Assembly (NCBI GenBank): GCA_026168605.1
Contig: JAPFDX010000015.1
Location: 62,001-126,000, forward strand
Origin: Roseburia sp.
Lineage (GTDB): Bacteria > Bacillota > Clostridia > Lachnospirales > Lachnospiraceae
Reading direction: 5' to 3'
DNA: 64,000 nucleotides
Of the stretch, positions 18,595-26,760 are shown one piece after another; positions within the stretch are counted from its first letter, which is position 1; every line of letters begins with the position of its first letter. The notes below the pieces were generated by a model, which worked only from the letters and a program-made list of their open reading frames with translations, made no database searches and was not told where the DNA came from. The position numbers were made by a program, and so were the translations under genes.

Positions 18595-20358
18595 TTAGTT
18601 GATGTATTTGATGACGGTATCCCAGACGTCACTCGTCTCTAAGCCGAGTTTCCAGAAAGCGCCGCCGGCAAGCTGGTTTGCCTGCATAACTTTAAGCTTC
18701 TCCTCCAGTGACGTGGCATCCTCCATCCAGATCTTGTAGGTGACGCCGTCATTGATGTATTCCACATAATACTGTTTTGCCTCGTCAGACCATACCGGAA
18801 CAGCTCCGTTTGTATTGACAAGGTTCTGCGCTTCCTTCATGCCAACGGAATAGCAGTCCAGCTTAAACGGAACCGTATCTTCGGAAGTGCCTTCTGCTTC
18901 CTGAGATCCGTCGGTCACCGGCGTCTCGCTCCACACACGCGTATAGAACGGCATACCAAGGATCAACTGGTCGGCGGGTACCTCAAGCAGTGTTTTGGCA
19001 ACGCTGTCGTTGACGAAACCGATCGAAGCGACAGAGCCTGCTTCGGGTGAGCCGGAGTAGTGCTCGTCGTATGCCATAACGATGACATAGTCGGCAAAGA
19101 CAGCCTGCTCTGCACGGTTGTAAAATGCGGTGTAATCGGTCGGTGAATAGTTGTCCACGGACAACACCAGTCCGTTGTTTGCACATTTTAAGGAAAGCTC
19201 GCGGATAAACTGGATGTAAGCGTCGCCGACTGCCGGGTCTACCGACTCGAAATCGACGTTAATACCGTCCAGATTATACTGGATCGCAGCGGAGATCAGG
19301 TTGTTGATGAGAGCCTCGCGCCGTGAAGTATATGTCAGTATCTCGGTGAGGTTCGGATTCTCAAGCCCCTGATCCTTTGCGCCGAAGTTGCTCACAAGAG
19401 CCCACACTTCGACACCGTTCTGGTGGCAGTAATTTACGTAGTCGAGGCTTGCGAGAGAACCGATATTTCCGCTGGTATCCTTCAGATAAAACCAGGTCGG
19501 AGAGATCACGTTGATCCCCTTTGTGTTCTGCAGGATCGTGCTGACGTTATTGTTGGCGGTGGTATTTGTCACCTGATGCCAGCCGAGATTGATCTTAAAG
19601 TCTTTCCTTAAATGTGTAAATTCTTCCTCCACATAATCGCTGACGCGTGTCTCCGTGGAAGTGTTTCCAAGCGCCTTGGACTTGATATAGCCGACGATGC
19701 CGTTTGCAGTCGCAACCTGCGTCCACGTCTCATCCGGCGCCAGTACCGTAAGCACAGTCCCCTTCTCGACTTCGGCGAGGATCGGGCTCTTGATACCGCC
19801 AAGCACACGGATCTCCGTGTCTTTTTTTGCGGAAGCCACCGTGTAATCGCCCCACTGTGTCGTGATCACGACGCGGTTTGGATCTTCGAATATCTCATAG
19901 GAGAAATCTGCATACTGTTTTACGAAATCAATTGCCACATAGGCGGTGTCTGCACCGGATTTTACAATGGTGTGATCCATGGAGTGAGAGTCCTTCGTCA
20001 CATAGTACGAGGTGCTCTCAGCATCTGCGGTTATGAGGTCTGTCGCTGTGGTGTAGAGCAGCTTGTTTTCATTGTGATCCCAGAAGAAACGGCTGTTGAT
20101 CCTGTCGTGGATCGTGTTGAAATCCAGATAGACATGACCGTCGATCAGCTTGCCGTGTGTGGGCAGGATTTCATTATTAAAGATAATGGCGACGTCCTCC
20201 GCTGTGGTCATCTGGTAGTATTCAGACAGATCCTGATGCTCTTTGGAAGGCGTATATTTCTCAATAACCTTTGCGAGCAGCAGAAAGAGCACTACGACAA
20301 GGATGAGCACAATCACGGCGATCACCGGGATAAAGTTTTTCTTCGTGCGTTTTTTCAT
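18595..20358 (-). CDS. Membrane-anchored GH18 family glycosidase with copper-amine-oxidase-like and SH3 domains
   Basis: 587 residues. An N-terminal basic stretch and membrane helix (8-30) are followed by a region typical of the copper amine oxidase N-terminal-like domain, a bacterial SH3 module (about 180-235), and a GH18 barrel. The catalytic motif reads DGINVDFES (near residue 365), as in spore-type YaaH/SleL enzymes, with the glutamate kept. GH18 enzymes of this group cut N-acetylglucosaminyl bonds in spore cortex fragments. It lies upstream of cwlD on the same strand, which supports a link to spore or wall metabolism; the substrate itself is inferred. Confidence 0.85.
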   Translation of the reverse strand: MKKRTKKNFIPVIAVIVLILVVVLFLLLAKVIEKYTPSKEHQDLSEYYQMTTAEDVAIIFNNEILPTHGKLIDGHVYLDFNTIHDRINSRFFWDHNENKLLYTTATDLITADAESTSYYVTKDSHSMDHTIVKSGADTAYVAIDFVKQYADFSYEIFEDPNRVVITTQWGDYTVASAKKDTEIRVLGGIKSPILAEVEKGTVLTVLAPDETWTQVATANGIVGYIKSKALGNTSTETRVSDYVEEEFTHLRKDFKINLGWHQVTNTTANNNVSTILQNTKGINVISPTWFYLKDTSGNIGSLASLDYVNYCHQNGVEVWALVSNFGAKDQGLENPNLTEILTYTSRREALINNLISAAIQYNLDGINVDFESVDPAVGDAYIQFIRELSLKCANNGLVLSVDNYSPTDYTAFYNRAEQAVFADYVIVMAYDEHYSGSPEAGSVASIGFVNDSVAKTLLEVPADQLILGMPFYTRVWSETPVTDGSQEAEGTSEDTVPFKLDCYSVGMKEAQNLVNTNGAVPVWSDEAKQYYVEYINDGVTYKIWMEDATSLEEKLKVMQANQLAGGAFWKLGLETSDVWDTVIKYIN

Positions 20359-20462
20359 GTAAAAAACCCTTTCTTTCTCTGTAACGTTTACCTGCCTATT
20401 GTAGCATACTGTCCGTCAAATTCAAAGTATTTTTGACAGTTTAAGGGTTGGCGGAATGTGGA

Positions 20463-20493
20463 AACCGGGACAGCGCATAGCGGTGTCCCGGTT
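20463..20493. terminator. GC-rich hairpin between convergent or minus-strand genes
   Basis: AACCGGGACA (20463-20472) pairs with TGTCCCGGTT (20484-20493). A loose T-rich stretch follows on the plus strand. It lies after the small minus-strand gene at 20578. Confidence 0.5.
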
Positions 20494-20577
20494 CGTATCT
20501 TTTATCAAATTATTCGCTGTATATCACAGTATGACTGGGCATTGAGGAACTCAGTCATTCTGTTTCCCTGTCAATAG

Positions 20578-20793
20578 TTACAATCTGTTCAATTTGTCAA
20601 AATGCAGTTCTTTTAACACCCCCTTGTCATCGTCAAAAATATAGTCTCTCATATACGTGCTCTCTTCATGAGCGCACAGCCGGCTGGCGACACTCCTTGA
20701 CGTGTCAGGACACCCTTCCAGCCAGATGGTGATACCTCTGTCCTCTAAGGACAGCAGTTCCATATAAAGTGCGTATTCAGATTCATGCTCCAA
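20578..20793 (-). CDS. Small acidic protein, unknown
   Basis: 71 residues from a TTG start (20793) with GGGAGA upstream. It contains a Glu-rich N terminus and an unremarkable alpha/beta pattern, without membrane segment or known motif. It is the last gene of the kinase/MinD-like minus-strand group, 104 bp after the MinD-like gene, and may share its transcript. Function not recognised. Confidence 0.5.
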   Translation of the reverse strand: MEHESEYALYMELLSLEDRGITIWLEGCPDTSRSVASRLCAHEESTYMRDYIFDDDKGVLKELHFDKLNRL

Positions 20794-20897
20794 TTTGTAT
20801 ATCTCCCATATGTAAATTGACTGCCAAAAGGAATAATCCGCGGGTTACAAATTCGTGATATAAGTTGCCTGATCCCCGGCAGGCTGCCAGAACAAAA

Positions 20898-21521
20898 TTA
20901 AAGTTCTGTGGATAAAGCTCCCAGAAAAGGGAAGAGTTCCTTCTCGATCCGAAAAGGGTTTTTGATAAAAGGGACGGTTTGCAGATAGATGTGGTGTGTT
21001 TTGGAAAAAGAAGCCGATTCCTTTGCATTTCCCGTCTGCACAAGATAATCAAAACCTTTCCTAAGATCAATGTTGTCTGTAAATTTTTGAAAGAAAGCTT
21101 CGTATTCCCGGGACTTCCACGGGGCGAGACTGCCCAAAACCAGTTTGCGGTCACATCGCAGGAATTCCGGCAGCAGTCCTTCCTCCAGCGTTCCTGCATC
21201 GAGAACCAGACAGTCGTATCCCTGATTATAAAGAGCCGGTATTTCGTCGGCGGTGACCAGAGGATAGTAATCTGTTCGGCAGATGCGGATGTGGGGGCGT
21301 GTGTCCGGGCTGCCCGTGGAATGTAAAAATGTTTCCTCCGGGACGAGTCCTGCAATCTCATTTCTGCTGTGAAGCTCCAGATAGGCGCATTTTTTTCCGT
21401 ATCTGGAGGAACAATAACTGCAAAGGGAGATCGCGAGGTGTGTAACGCCCGCGCCACGGCTGCATCCGAGGATTCCGATGGTCAGATGTGACCCGTGTCC
21501 GTTTTTATCAAAGTGAAAAAT
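20898..21521 (-). CDS. MinD/ParA-like protein with degenerate P-loop; no standard start codon
   Basis: The frame is open from just after an in-frame TAA at about 21540 to 20898, yet it has no ATG, GTG or TTG before 21137. The N-terminal half reads LTIGILGCSRGAGVTH, a MinD-like P-loop in which the catalytic Lys is replaced by Val, and LVLDAG resembles Walker B. Two start routes are possible. One is ATT at 21521, eight bases after GGAGAGGAGG (207 residues). The other is a +1 shift from the kinase frame at CTT TGA, which would fuse the two. Role unknown; it may be a partner of the MinD-like tail of the kinase. Confidence 0.7.
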   Translation of the reverse strand: MFHFDKNGHGSHLTIGILGCSRGAGVTHLAISLCSYCSSRYGKKCAYLELHSRNEIAGLVPEETFLHSTGSPDTRPHIRICRTDYYPLVTADEIPALYNQGYDCLVLDAGTLEEGLLPEFLRCDRKLVLGSLAPWKSREYEAFFQKFTDNIDLRKGFDYLVQTGNAKESASFSKTHHIYLQTVPFIKNPFRIEKELFPFLGALSTEL

Positions 21522-22890
21522 GTCTAAGACCTCCTCTCCGTTTTAAGATCAGTGAAAAAAGCTGTTTTTTCTCGGAAGTGACGCTGTAAGCGTCCGTGTC
21601 GCTCGGAAAGCAATAGACCGCGCAGTCGAGCTGCTTTGCAAGACGCTTTGCAGCCGTTTTGTTTCCGTGGTTGCAGAGCAGTACCGTCTGCGGCAGCAGC
21701 GCAAGCTGCTTTGCAAACTGCTTTGCAGCGGAAATATCCCAGTCGCTGCCGGAGAGGACAAGCAGAATACAGTCTGCGGCTTTCACCGTTTCCCAGTCTG
21801 TACATTGTGTCCCGTAATCCCTGACGATACAGTCGTCAAAGGGCAGTGCGAGGGAAACGCCGTCCCCGTAATCGGGGACGCCCTTAAAATGCCGGTAGTA
21901 AAAGATGCCGTCCTGCTCTTTTACATGACGGTTGGAAACTGCGATTGCGTCAAGCGTCGCCTGCCCGTCTGCGGGCTGGTACAGTGCCGGTATGCCCCGA
22001 TTCTGCAGGGTGCAGACAAGCGATATGGCAATGTGTGTTGCGCCCGCGCCGGGGCGGCTCCCGAGAACAGCAATATTTCGGATGAGATGCAGATTCTGCC
22101 TGCGAGGTTTCTTTTGTGCGCGAAGCAGTGCCAGCTTCAGCTCGGAGACAGAAGGATAGCGCCGGTCGGGAAGCGGATCGCAGGCACACTGTATGATGTG
22201 CAGAAGACGCCGGGAGCATTTGACACCGGCGGCATCCGCCAGAAATTTCAAAATTTTCCCAAGTCCGAAAATGTCTGCCGCCGTCGTGACGGGTTGTCCC
22301 GACAGCGCTTCCGGAGCGCTGAATTCTTTTGTTCCGTAAAGCTGGAAATAGTTACCGGAACCGGTAAAAAAAGATGCAATTCCAAAGTCGATTAATTTCA
22401 CCTGATTTCCACATAATATAATATGCTCTGGTTTTAAATCCTGATACAGGATAGGGTATGGAGATAAATGATGCAGATAATCAAGGATATCGCACAACTG
22501 GATGCCGATTTTAAGGATCAGTTCCGGTGAGATGTCTCTTGGATGGAGCACAAATGTGTCCAGTGATTCACCCTGGATATATTCTTCAACCATATAAATG
22601 AAATCGTCGTCCTCGTCGATATCATATATGAGGGGGATTCCGGGATGATTCAGATTCTTCAGAAGCTCGGCTTCCATAGGAAAGCCTGAGTCCAGAGAAA
22701 ACGAAGAAGTTTCCGCCGTGTTTCTGGGGATACATTTGATGGCGCGAAAAATCTTCAGTTTGAGATGTTCGGCAAGATAAACGGTACCGAAACTACCGGA
22801 ACCGAGCACGGAGATTATCCGGTACTTGCCAGACAGAATAAATGGTTCTATTGCAAAATCCGCTCCTTTCATGGCGAAGCAGATCTGCAT
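21508..22890 (-). CDS. Hanks-type Ser/Thr kinase fused to a degenerate MinD-like domain
   Basis: 460 residues. The kinase domain (about 20-258) has the glycine loop LGSGSFGTVY, Lys52 in AIKCI, and DFG at 168-170. The HRD motif is YQD (149-151), keeping the catalytic Asp but losing His and Arg. The C-terminal part (270-460) is MinD/ParA-like; its P-loop GSRPGAGATH has Ala where Lys is expected, so ATP hydrolysis there is doubtful. There are no membrane helices or PASTA repeats, unlike PrkC. The start is 22890, or 22872 from a second in-frame ATG. It overlaps the next gene by 14 bp. Confidence 0.82.
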   Translation of the reverse strand: MQICFAMKGADFAIEPFILSGKYRIISVLGSGSFGTVYLAEHLKLKIFRAIKCIPRNTAETSSFSLDSGFPMEAELLKNLNHPGIPLIYDIDEDDDFIYMVEEYIQGESLDTFVLHPRDISPELILKIGIQLCDILDYLHHLSPYPILYQDLKPEHIILCGNQVKLIDFGIASFFTGSGNYFQLYGTKEFSAPEALSGQPVTTAADIFGLGKILKFLADAAGVKCSRRLLHIIQCACDPLPDRRYPSVSELKLALLRAQKKPRRQNLHLIRNIAVLGSRPGAGATHIAISLVCTLQNRGIPALYQPADGQATLDAIAVSNRHVKEQDGIFYYRHFKGVPDYGDGVSLALPFDDCIVRDYGTQCTDWETVKAADCILLVLSGSDWDISAAKQFAKQLALLPQTVLLCNHGNKTAAKRLAKQLDCAVYCFPSDTDAYSVTSEKKQLFSLILKRRGGLRHFSL

Positions 22891-23022
22891 CTCATGTACT
22901 GGTTATAACATGAAAGATGTAGTTTGACAATTGTTTTTCAAAAGATTGTGCATATTTCACAAATTTTAAGGTAAAAAAGGCGGCACGTATTTAGTTTACA
23001 AACTTTTAATAAAAAGGTATAC

Positions 23023-23051
23023 TTTACATCATTATGGCATTTGTTTATAAT
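23023..23051 (+). promoter_or_regulatory. SigA-type promoter of mecA
   Basis: TTTACA, 17 bp, TATAAT, about 40 bp before the mecA start in the 205-bp space between divergent genes. I see no clear promoter for the kinase in the same space. Confidence 0.65.
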
Positions 23052-23095
23052 AAATGTACAGTTTACAAGGTTTTCCGGATAAAGGAAGTGATGGA

Positions 23096-23875
23096 ATGAG
23101 AATTGAAAAGGTAAGCGATAATCAGATTCGTTGTACATTGACAAGAGAAGACTTGGCAGAGCGGCAGATCAAGCTCAGTGAACTGGCATATGGAACAGAG
23201 AAGGCGAAGCTTTTGTTTCGCGATATGATGCAGCAGGCAGCATATGAGTTCGGTTTTGAGGCAGATGATATACCGCTTATGATAGAGGCGATTCCGTTGT
23301 CGGCGGATACGATCATATTAGTTGTTACAAAAGTAGAATATCCGGAGGAGCTTGACACCCGGTTCTCGAAGTTTTCAGAGCCGGATCCGGAGGATGTTTA
23401 TGAGGACGGGGCGGATGGTGCGGAAACCGCAGGATTTGAAGGCGCGGACGACGTACTCGGATTGTTCCGTAAGATTCAGGAGGAACGGCGCAAGGCGGAG
23501 GAAGCGGAGAAGAAAGAGGACAGCGGCGCTGCCACAGAGGAGAGCGCGAAGAAGAAAAATACACCGGTAAACGTACTTGTAGACATTACGAAGCTGTTTG
23601 TTTTTAGCGATCTCGCAGATGTGATCCGGCTCGCGCACGTACTGGACGGTTTTTACACGGGTACGAACGATCTGTATAAGAGTGTGGAAGGACATCGGTA
23701 CTATCTTGTGATCAGCAAGAACCGGCAGACGCCGGAGGAGTTTAACAAGGTCTGCAATATCCTTTCGGAATACGGGGCGCCGCAGACCTGCACGGCGGCG
23801 ACGGGAGCTTTTTTTGAAGAGCACTACCAGCCGGTGGTGAAGGGTACAGCGCTTCAGACACTGGCACAATTATAA
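23096..23875 (+). CDS. mecA: MecA-family adaptor protein
   Basis: 259 residues from the ATG at 23096 (MRIEKVSDNQIRC). The N-terminal domain ends near residue 90, followed by an acidic linker (100-165) and the C-terminal domain (FVFSDLADVIRLA ... YYLVISKNR). MecA delivers substrates to the ClpC ATPase; in Bacillus the main target is ComK. This family is widespread in Firmicutes that are not competent, so the target here is open. It has its own promoter and terminator. Confidence 0.88.
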   Translation: MRIEKVSDNQIRCTLTREDLAERQIKLSELAYGTEKAKLLFRDMMQQAAYEFGFEADDIPLMIEAIPLSADTIILVVTKVEYPEELDTRFSKFSEPDPEDVYEDGADGAETAGFEGADDVLGLFRKIQEERRKAEEAEKKEDSGAATEESAKKKNTPVNVLVDITKLFVFSDLADVIRLAHVLDGFYTGTNDLYKSVEGHRYYLVISKNRQTPEEFNKVCNILSEYGAPQTCTAATGAFFEEHYQPVVKGTALQTLAQL

Positions 23876-23921
23876 AAAAACAGGGTTCAGATATCAAGTA
23901 AATATCTGAACCCTGTTTTTT
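23876..23921. terminator. Bidirectional terminator between mecA and the DUF1858 gene
   Basis: A perfect 14-bp stem, CAGGGTTCAGATAT (23881-23894) with ATATCTGAACCCTG (23902-23915), flanked by A7 and T6, serves both converging genes. Confidence 0.92.
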
Positions 23922-24129
23922 ATGCGAGATCCTTTGCAAGGAAATCGTTGATCTCTTTTACCAGTGCGTCCGGCTCAATCCCGTGAACCATAGCAGCCTC
24001 CTCAATCGTCTCCATCTGGGAAGACGGACATCCGAGACAGTGCATACCAATATTTAAAAGAACCGGAGCGATATTCTGGTCGATCTGTAATAATTCACCA
24101 ATCATGGTTGATTTGGTAACCTGCGTCAT
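23920..24129 (-). CDS. DUF1858 domain protein
   Basis: 69 residues. MIGELLQIDQNIAPVLLNIG followed by a CLGCPSS motif is typical of DUF1858, a small redox-disulfide-type domain often fused or linked to hybrid-cluster and other iron-sulfur proteins. The two cysteines (CxxC) are present. A good AGGAGG lies upstream of the ATG. It converges with mecA through the shared terminator. Its cellular role is not known. Confidence 0.85.
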   Translation of the reverse strand: MTQVTKSTMIGELLQIDQNIAPVLLNIGMHCLGCPSSQMETIEEAAMVHGIEPDALVKEINDFLAKDLA

Positions 24130-24253
24130 TTTCTATTCCTCCTAATTGTGTTTCTATGGGCAAAGCCTATGCGGCATATCTGGTATTATGCCCTGCAATG
24201 CACTGATTATAATACGAAACAGGGCAGAATGCAAATAAAATTTGCCGTACCCC

Positions 24254-24281
24254 TTTAGGGAACGGGACAGCACGCCGATAT
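24254..24281 (+). promoter_or_regulatory. Candidate SigD/FliA-type promoter of the flagellin gene
   Basis: The -10 GCCGATAT (24274-24281) matches the sigma-28 consensus GCCGATAA in 7 of 8. A weak TTTA at 24254 sits 16 bp upstream as the -35. Confidence 0.6.
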
Positions 24282-24313
24282 ATAAGGCAGATTGGATAAA
24301 GGAGAACAGTGGT

Positions 24314-25795
24314 ATGAGAATCAATTATAATGTATCAGCAGCAGTTGCAAATAAGCGCCTGCTCGGCATAGAAGGCAATCTTGCCAAGTCGATGGAGCGT
24401 CTTTCCTCAGGACTGAAAATCAATCATGCCAAGGATAATCCGGCGGGAATGGCAATCTCCAACAAGATGCGCGCGCAGATCAGCGGTCTTGACCGTGCCT
24501 CCGGCAATGCGTCGGACGGTATTTCTGCCCTTCATATTGCAGACGGCGCTCTGGGTGAGATCACAGATATTTTACAGCGTATGCGTGAGCTTTCCGTGCA
24601 GGCGGCAAACTCGGGTACGATGTCGCTGGATGATAAGCAGGCGGTCCAGGATGAGATTGAATCCTTGAAGAAGGAAGTAGACCGTATCTCCTCCGACACG
24701 GAGTACAATACAAAGACATTGCTGGACGGATCGCTCGACACGAGAGTTTACGGGGATCATGTAAGCCGTGTGCAGGTTTCCGATCATGTGAAAGAGGGTA
24801 TGTACGGTCTGACGATCGAGGAGGCTGCAAAGCAGGCGACGGTCGGAACAGATGGCAAAGATTTCAGAGACGATACGAATAAGGTTGGGGCTTCCGGTGT
24901 GATCTCCATCAACGGCTCATCCGTGGAGATCAGTGCGGACGATACCTATGCGCAGGCGTATGAGAAAATCCGCAATGCCGCAGAGATCGGCGGTGTGTCC
25001 GCGCTCCGTGATGAGAATACGGGAGCCGTGTCATTTGTCTCTGACGATTACGGCAGGAGCGCAGGTGTGGAGATCACATTTGACAATGAGGATCTGGCAA
25101 ATGCGATCGGTCTTAAGGCGGCAGACGGATATGGTGTGGTGGAAGACAAGGATAACGACAGATGGGTTTACGGAAAGAATGATCCGGCAGCGAACAAGAT
25201 TGTGACGCCGACAGGTTCGGACATTCAGTTTGAAAAAGACCCGGCGACCGGGAAGGTAAAACTGGACGGCTTTTCAAGTTCTGCCACGGTTAAAACAGAT
25301 GGAAACCGCGTGACGATCACAGATATTGGCGGTGTGTCGATTTCTTTCCTCGCAGAGGCAGGATATAAAGGAGACATCAATCTTGAGGTGACGGACATCG
25401 GCAGAATGACGCTTCATGTCGGCGCCAATAAGGATCAGAATATGGAAGTGCGTATTCCGGAGGTTTCCTGCGAGAGCCTTTACATTGACGATCTGAATGT
25501 GATGACCGTAGACGGTGCAGACCGTGGAATGACGAGACTTTCGGAGGCGATCGCACAGGCGAGCAGCGTCCGTTCTGGTATCGGTGCGTACGAGAACCGT
25601 CTGGAGTATTCCGTAAACAGCCTGGACGCTTTTGAGGAAAATATGACGGGAGCCCTTTCCAGACTGACAGATCTGGATATGGCGGACGAGATGACGGAGT
25701 ACACGCACCAGAATGTTTTAAATCAGGCGGCAATTTCCGTGCTGACGCAGGCAAATGAACTGCCGCAGCAGGTATTGCAGATTTTACGGCCTTAA
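24314..25795 (+). CDS. Flagellin
   Basis: 493 residues from the ATG at 24314 (MRINYNVSAAVANKR). The N-terminal D0/D1 region (1-150) carries RLSSGLKINHAKDNPAGMAIS, and the C-terminal D1/D0 region (about 410-493) ends ANELPQQVLQILRP. The middle (150-400) is the variable surface domain and looks like a flagellin hypervariable insert (IN-type repeat). It is exported by the flagellar type III system and polymerises into the filament. The chaperone gene fliS follows 25 bp later. Confidence 0.93.
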   Translation: MRINYNVSAAVANKRLLGIEGNLAKSMERLSSGLKINHAKDNPAGMAISNKMRAQISGLDRASGNASDGISALHIADGALGEITDILQRMRELSVQAANSGTMSLDDKQAVQDEIESLKKEVDRISSDTEYNTKTLLDGSLDTRVYGDHVSRVQVSDHVKEGMYGLTIEEAAKQATVGTDGKDFRDDTNKVGASGVISINGSSVEISADDTYAQAYEKIRNAAEIGGVSALRDENTGAVSFVSDDYGRSAGVEITFDNEDLANAIGLKAADGYGVVEDKDNDRWVYGKNDPAANKIVTPTGSDIQFEKDPATGKVKLDGFSSSATVKTDGNRVTITDIGGVSISFLAEAGYKGDINLEVTDIGRMTLHVGANKDQNMEVRIPEVSCESLYIDDLNVMTVDGADRGMTRLSEAIAQASSVRSGIGAYENRLEYSVNSLDAFEENMTGALSRLTDLDMADEMTEYTHQNVLNQAAISVLTQANELPQQVLQILRP

Positions 25796-25820
25796 TGGAA
25801 GCTGAGAACGGAGGTCTGTT

Positions 25821-26297
25821 TTGACAAAAGAACAGATTGGAGATTTTACGAGAAGGATCAGTCAGTCCAACCGCGGCGAACTGGTTGTGATCATGTATGA
25901 TATCGCGTTTGTTTACATGGAGGACGCCGTCCGGGCGCATGAGGAAGAATCGTGGGAAGCCTATAAGGAGGCGCTGCGCAAGGGGCAGCAGATGATGAAT
26001 GAGCTGATCGGAGCGCTGGACTTCTCCTATGATATGGCAAAAAATCTCTGCAGTATCTACATTTTTTGCAGGGATCTGCTTGCCGGGGCGATCTATAAAA
26101 GAGAGACGGAGGACATTGCTGCCGCAGAGCGATTGCTGCGAAAGCTCTACGATGGTTTTGTCCATGCCGCGAAAGAGGATACGTCGGAGCCGCTCATGAG
26201 GAATACCCAGCAGATTTATGCCGGGTATACCTACGGGCGCGGTGATCTGGTAGAGACGTGTCAGGATTCCGGTACATCCAGAGGATTCTTTGCATAA
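25821..26297 (+). CDS. fliS: Flagellar export chaperone FliS
   Basis: 158 residues from TTG 25821 with a perfect GGAGGT upstream. The helical bundle contains ISQSNRGELVVIMYDIA near the N terminus, a sequence typical of FliS, which caps the C terminus of flagellin to stop early polymerisation. The C-terminal tail is longer than the usual 120-130 residues. Position directly after flagellin supports the call. Its end overlaps the converging DUF2508 gene by 37 bp. Confidence 0.85.
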   Translation: MTKEQIGDFTRRISQSNRGELVVIMYDIAFVYMEDAVRAHEEESWEAYKEALRKGQQMMNELIGALDFSYDMAKNLCSIYIFCRDLLAGAIYKRETEDIAAAERLLRKLYDGFVHAAKEDTSEPLMRNTQQIYAGYTYGRGDLVETCQDSGTSRGFFA

Positions 26298-26518
26298 GAA
26301 TCCTCTGTGGTGTATTTTTTTATGCTTGTGAGAAGAAATTTATAGCGCATCTGTACAGAATTTAATTCGTAAATATAGCAGTCGATCAAATCTGGGTCTA
26401 CGACGTTTCCAAGATTGTGGTACGCATCTTGTAATTCCTGTGCCGTCTTTTGAAGATCGTTCATAAGCAGGGTATAGTGGTTATCATTCGTTTTTCCGGT
26501 TTGAAAAAAACGTAACAT
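26261..26518 (-). CDS. DUF2508 (YaaL-like) family protein
   Basis: 85 residues from the ATG at 26518, preceded by GGGAGG. The open frame continues upstream, but the extra part is not protein-like. DPDLIDCYIYELNSVQMRYKFLL is the DUF2508 signature. The family is small, helical and of unknown function, common in sporulating Firmicutes near recR in other genomes. Here it converges on fliS. Confidence 0.75.
   Translation of the reverse strand: MLRFFQTGKTNDNHYTLLMNDLQKTAQELQDAYHNLGNVVDPDLIDCYIYELNSVQMRYKFLLTSIKKYTTEDSYAKNPLDVPES
26279..26317. terminator. Hairpin terminator at the fliS/DUF2508 junction
   Basis: A perfect 12-bp stem, CAGAGGATTCTT (26279-26290) with AAGAATCCTCTG (26296-26307). A T7 tract 11 bp further on favours the fliS direction. 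It lies inside the coding overlap of both genes. Confidence 0.7.
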
Positions 26519-26683
26519 ACAGCCTCCCAATTCTGTGGACTGCCTATTGGCAAGGCAGAGTCTGTTTCTATATCTATATTCGGAGTATAAGCAAAAAAAT
26601 CCCATTCTATACAAAAAACGGAAAATTTTAGGCGCAAAATTTCGTAAAAAGCTTACAAATGTAAAAAAGTTTTGCCAAATTGC

Positions 26684-26712
26684 TGGACAAAGAGAAAGGC
26701 GGTTGCTATAAT
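26684..26712 (+). promoter_or_regulatory. SigA-type promoter of the Tad pilus operon
   Basis: TGGACA, 17 bp, TATAAT. It lies about 50 bp before the first tad gene and is the only clear promoter before the run of closely spaced genes to 35915. Confidence 0.7.
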
Positions 26713-26760
26713 GCGACTTACAAACGAAAAGAGAGGTGATGAATTGGGGACGGTAAAAGC

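Noticed and set aside
19612-20436. 274-codon open frame on the plus strand
   Set aside because: Antisense to the GH18 gene, whose domains and signal anchor are clear.
20783-21457. 224-codon minus-strand frame over the MinD-like gene
   Set aside because: The protein is Trp/Arg/Ser-rich with no fold pattern, while another frame of the same strand gives a recognisable MinD-like protein (20898-21521).
25377-26165. 262-codon minus-strand frame
   Set aside because: Antisense across flagellin and fliS; composition typical of a shadow frame.
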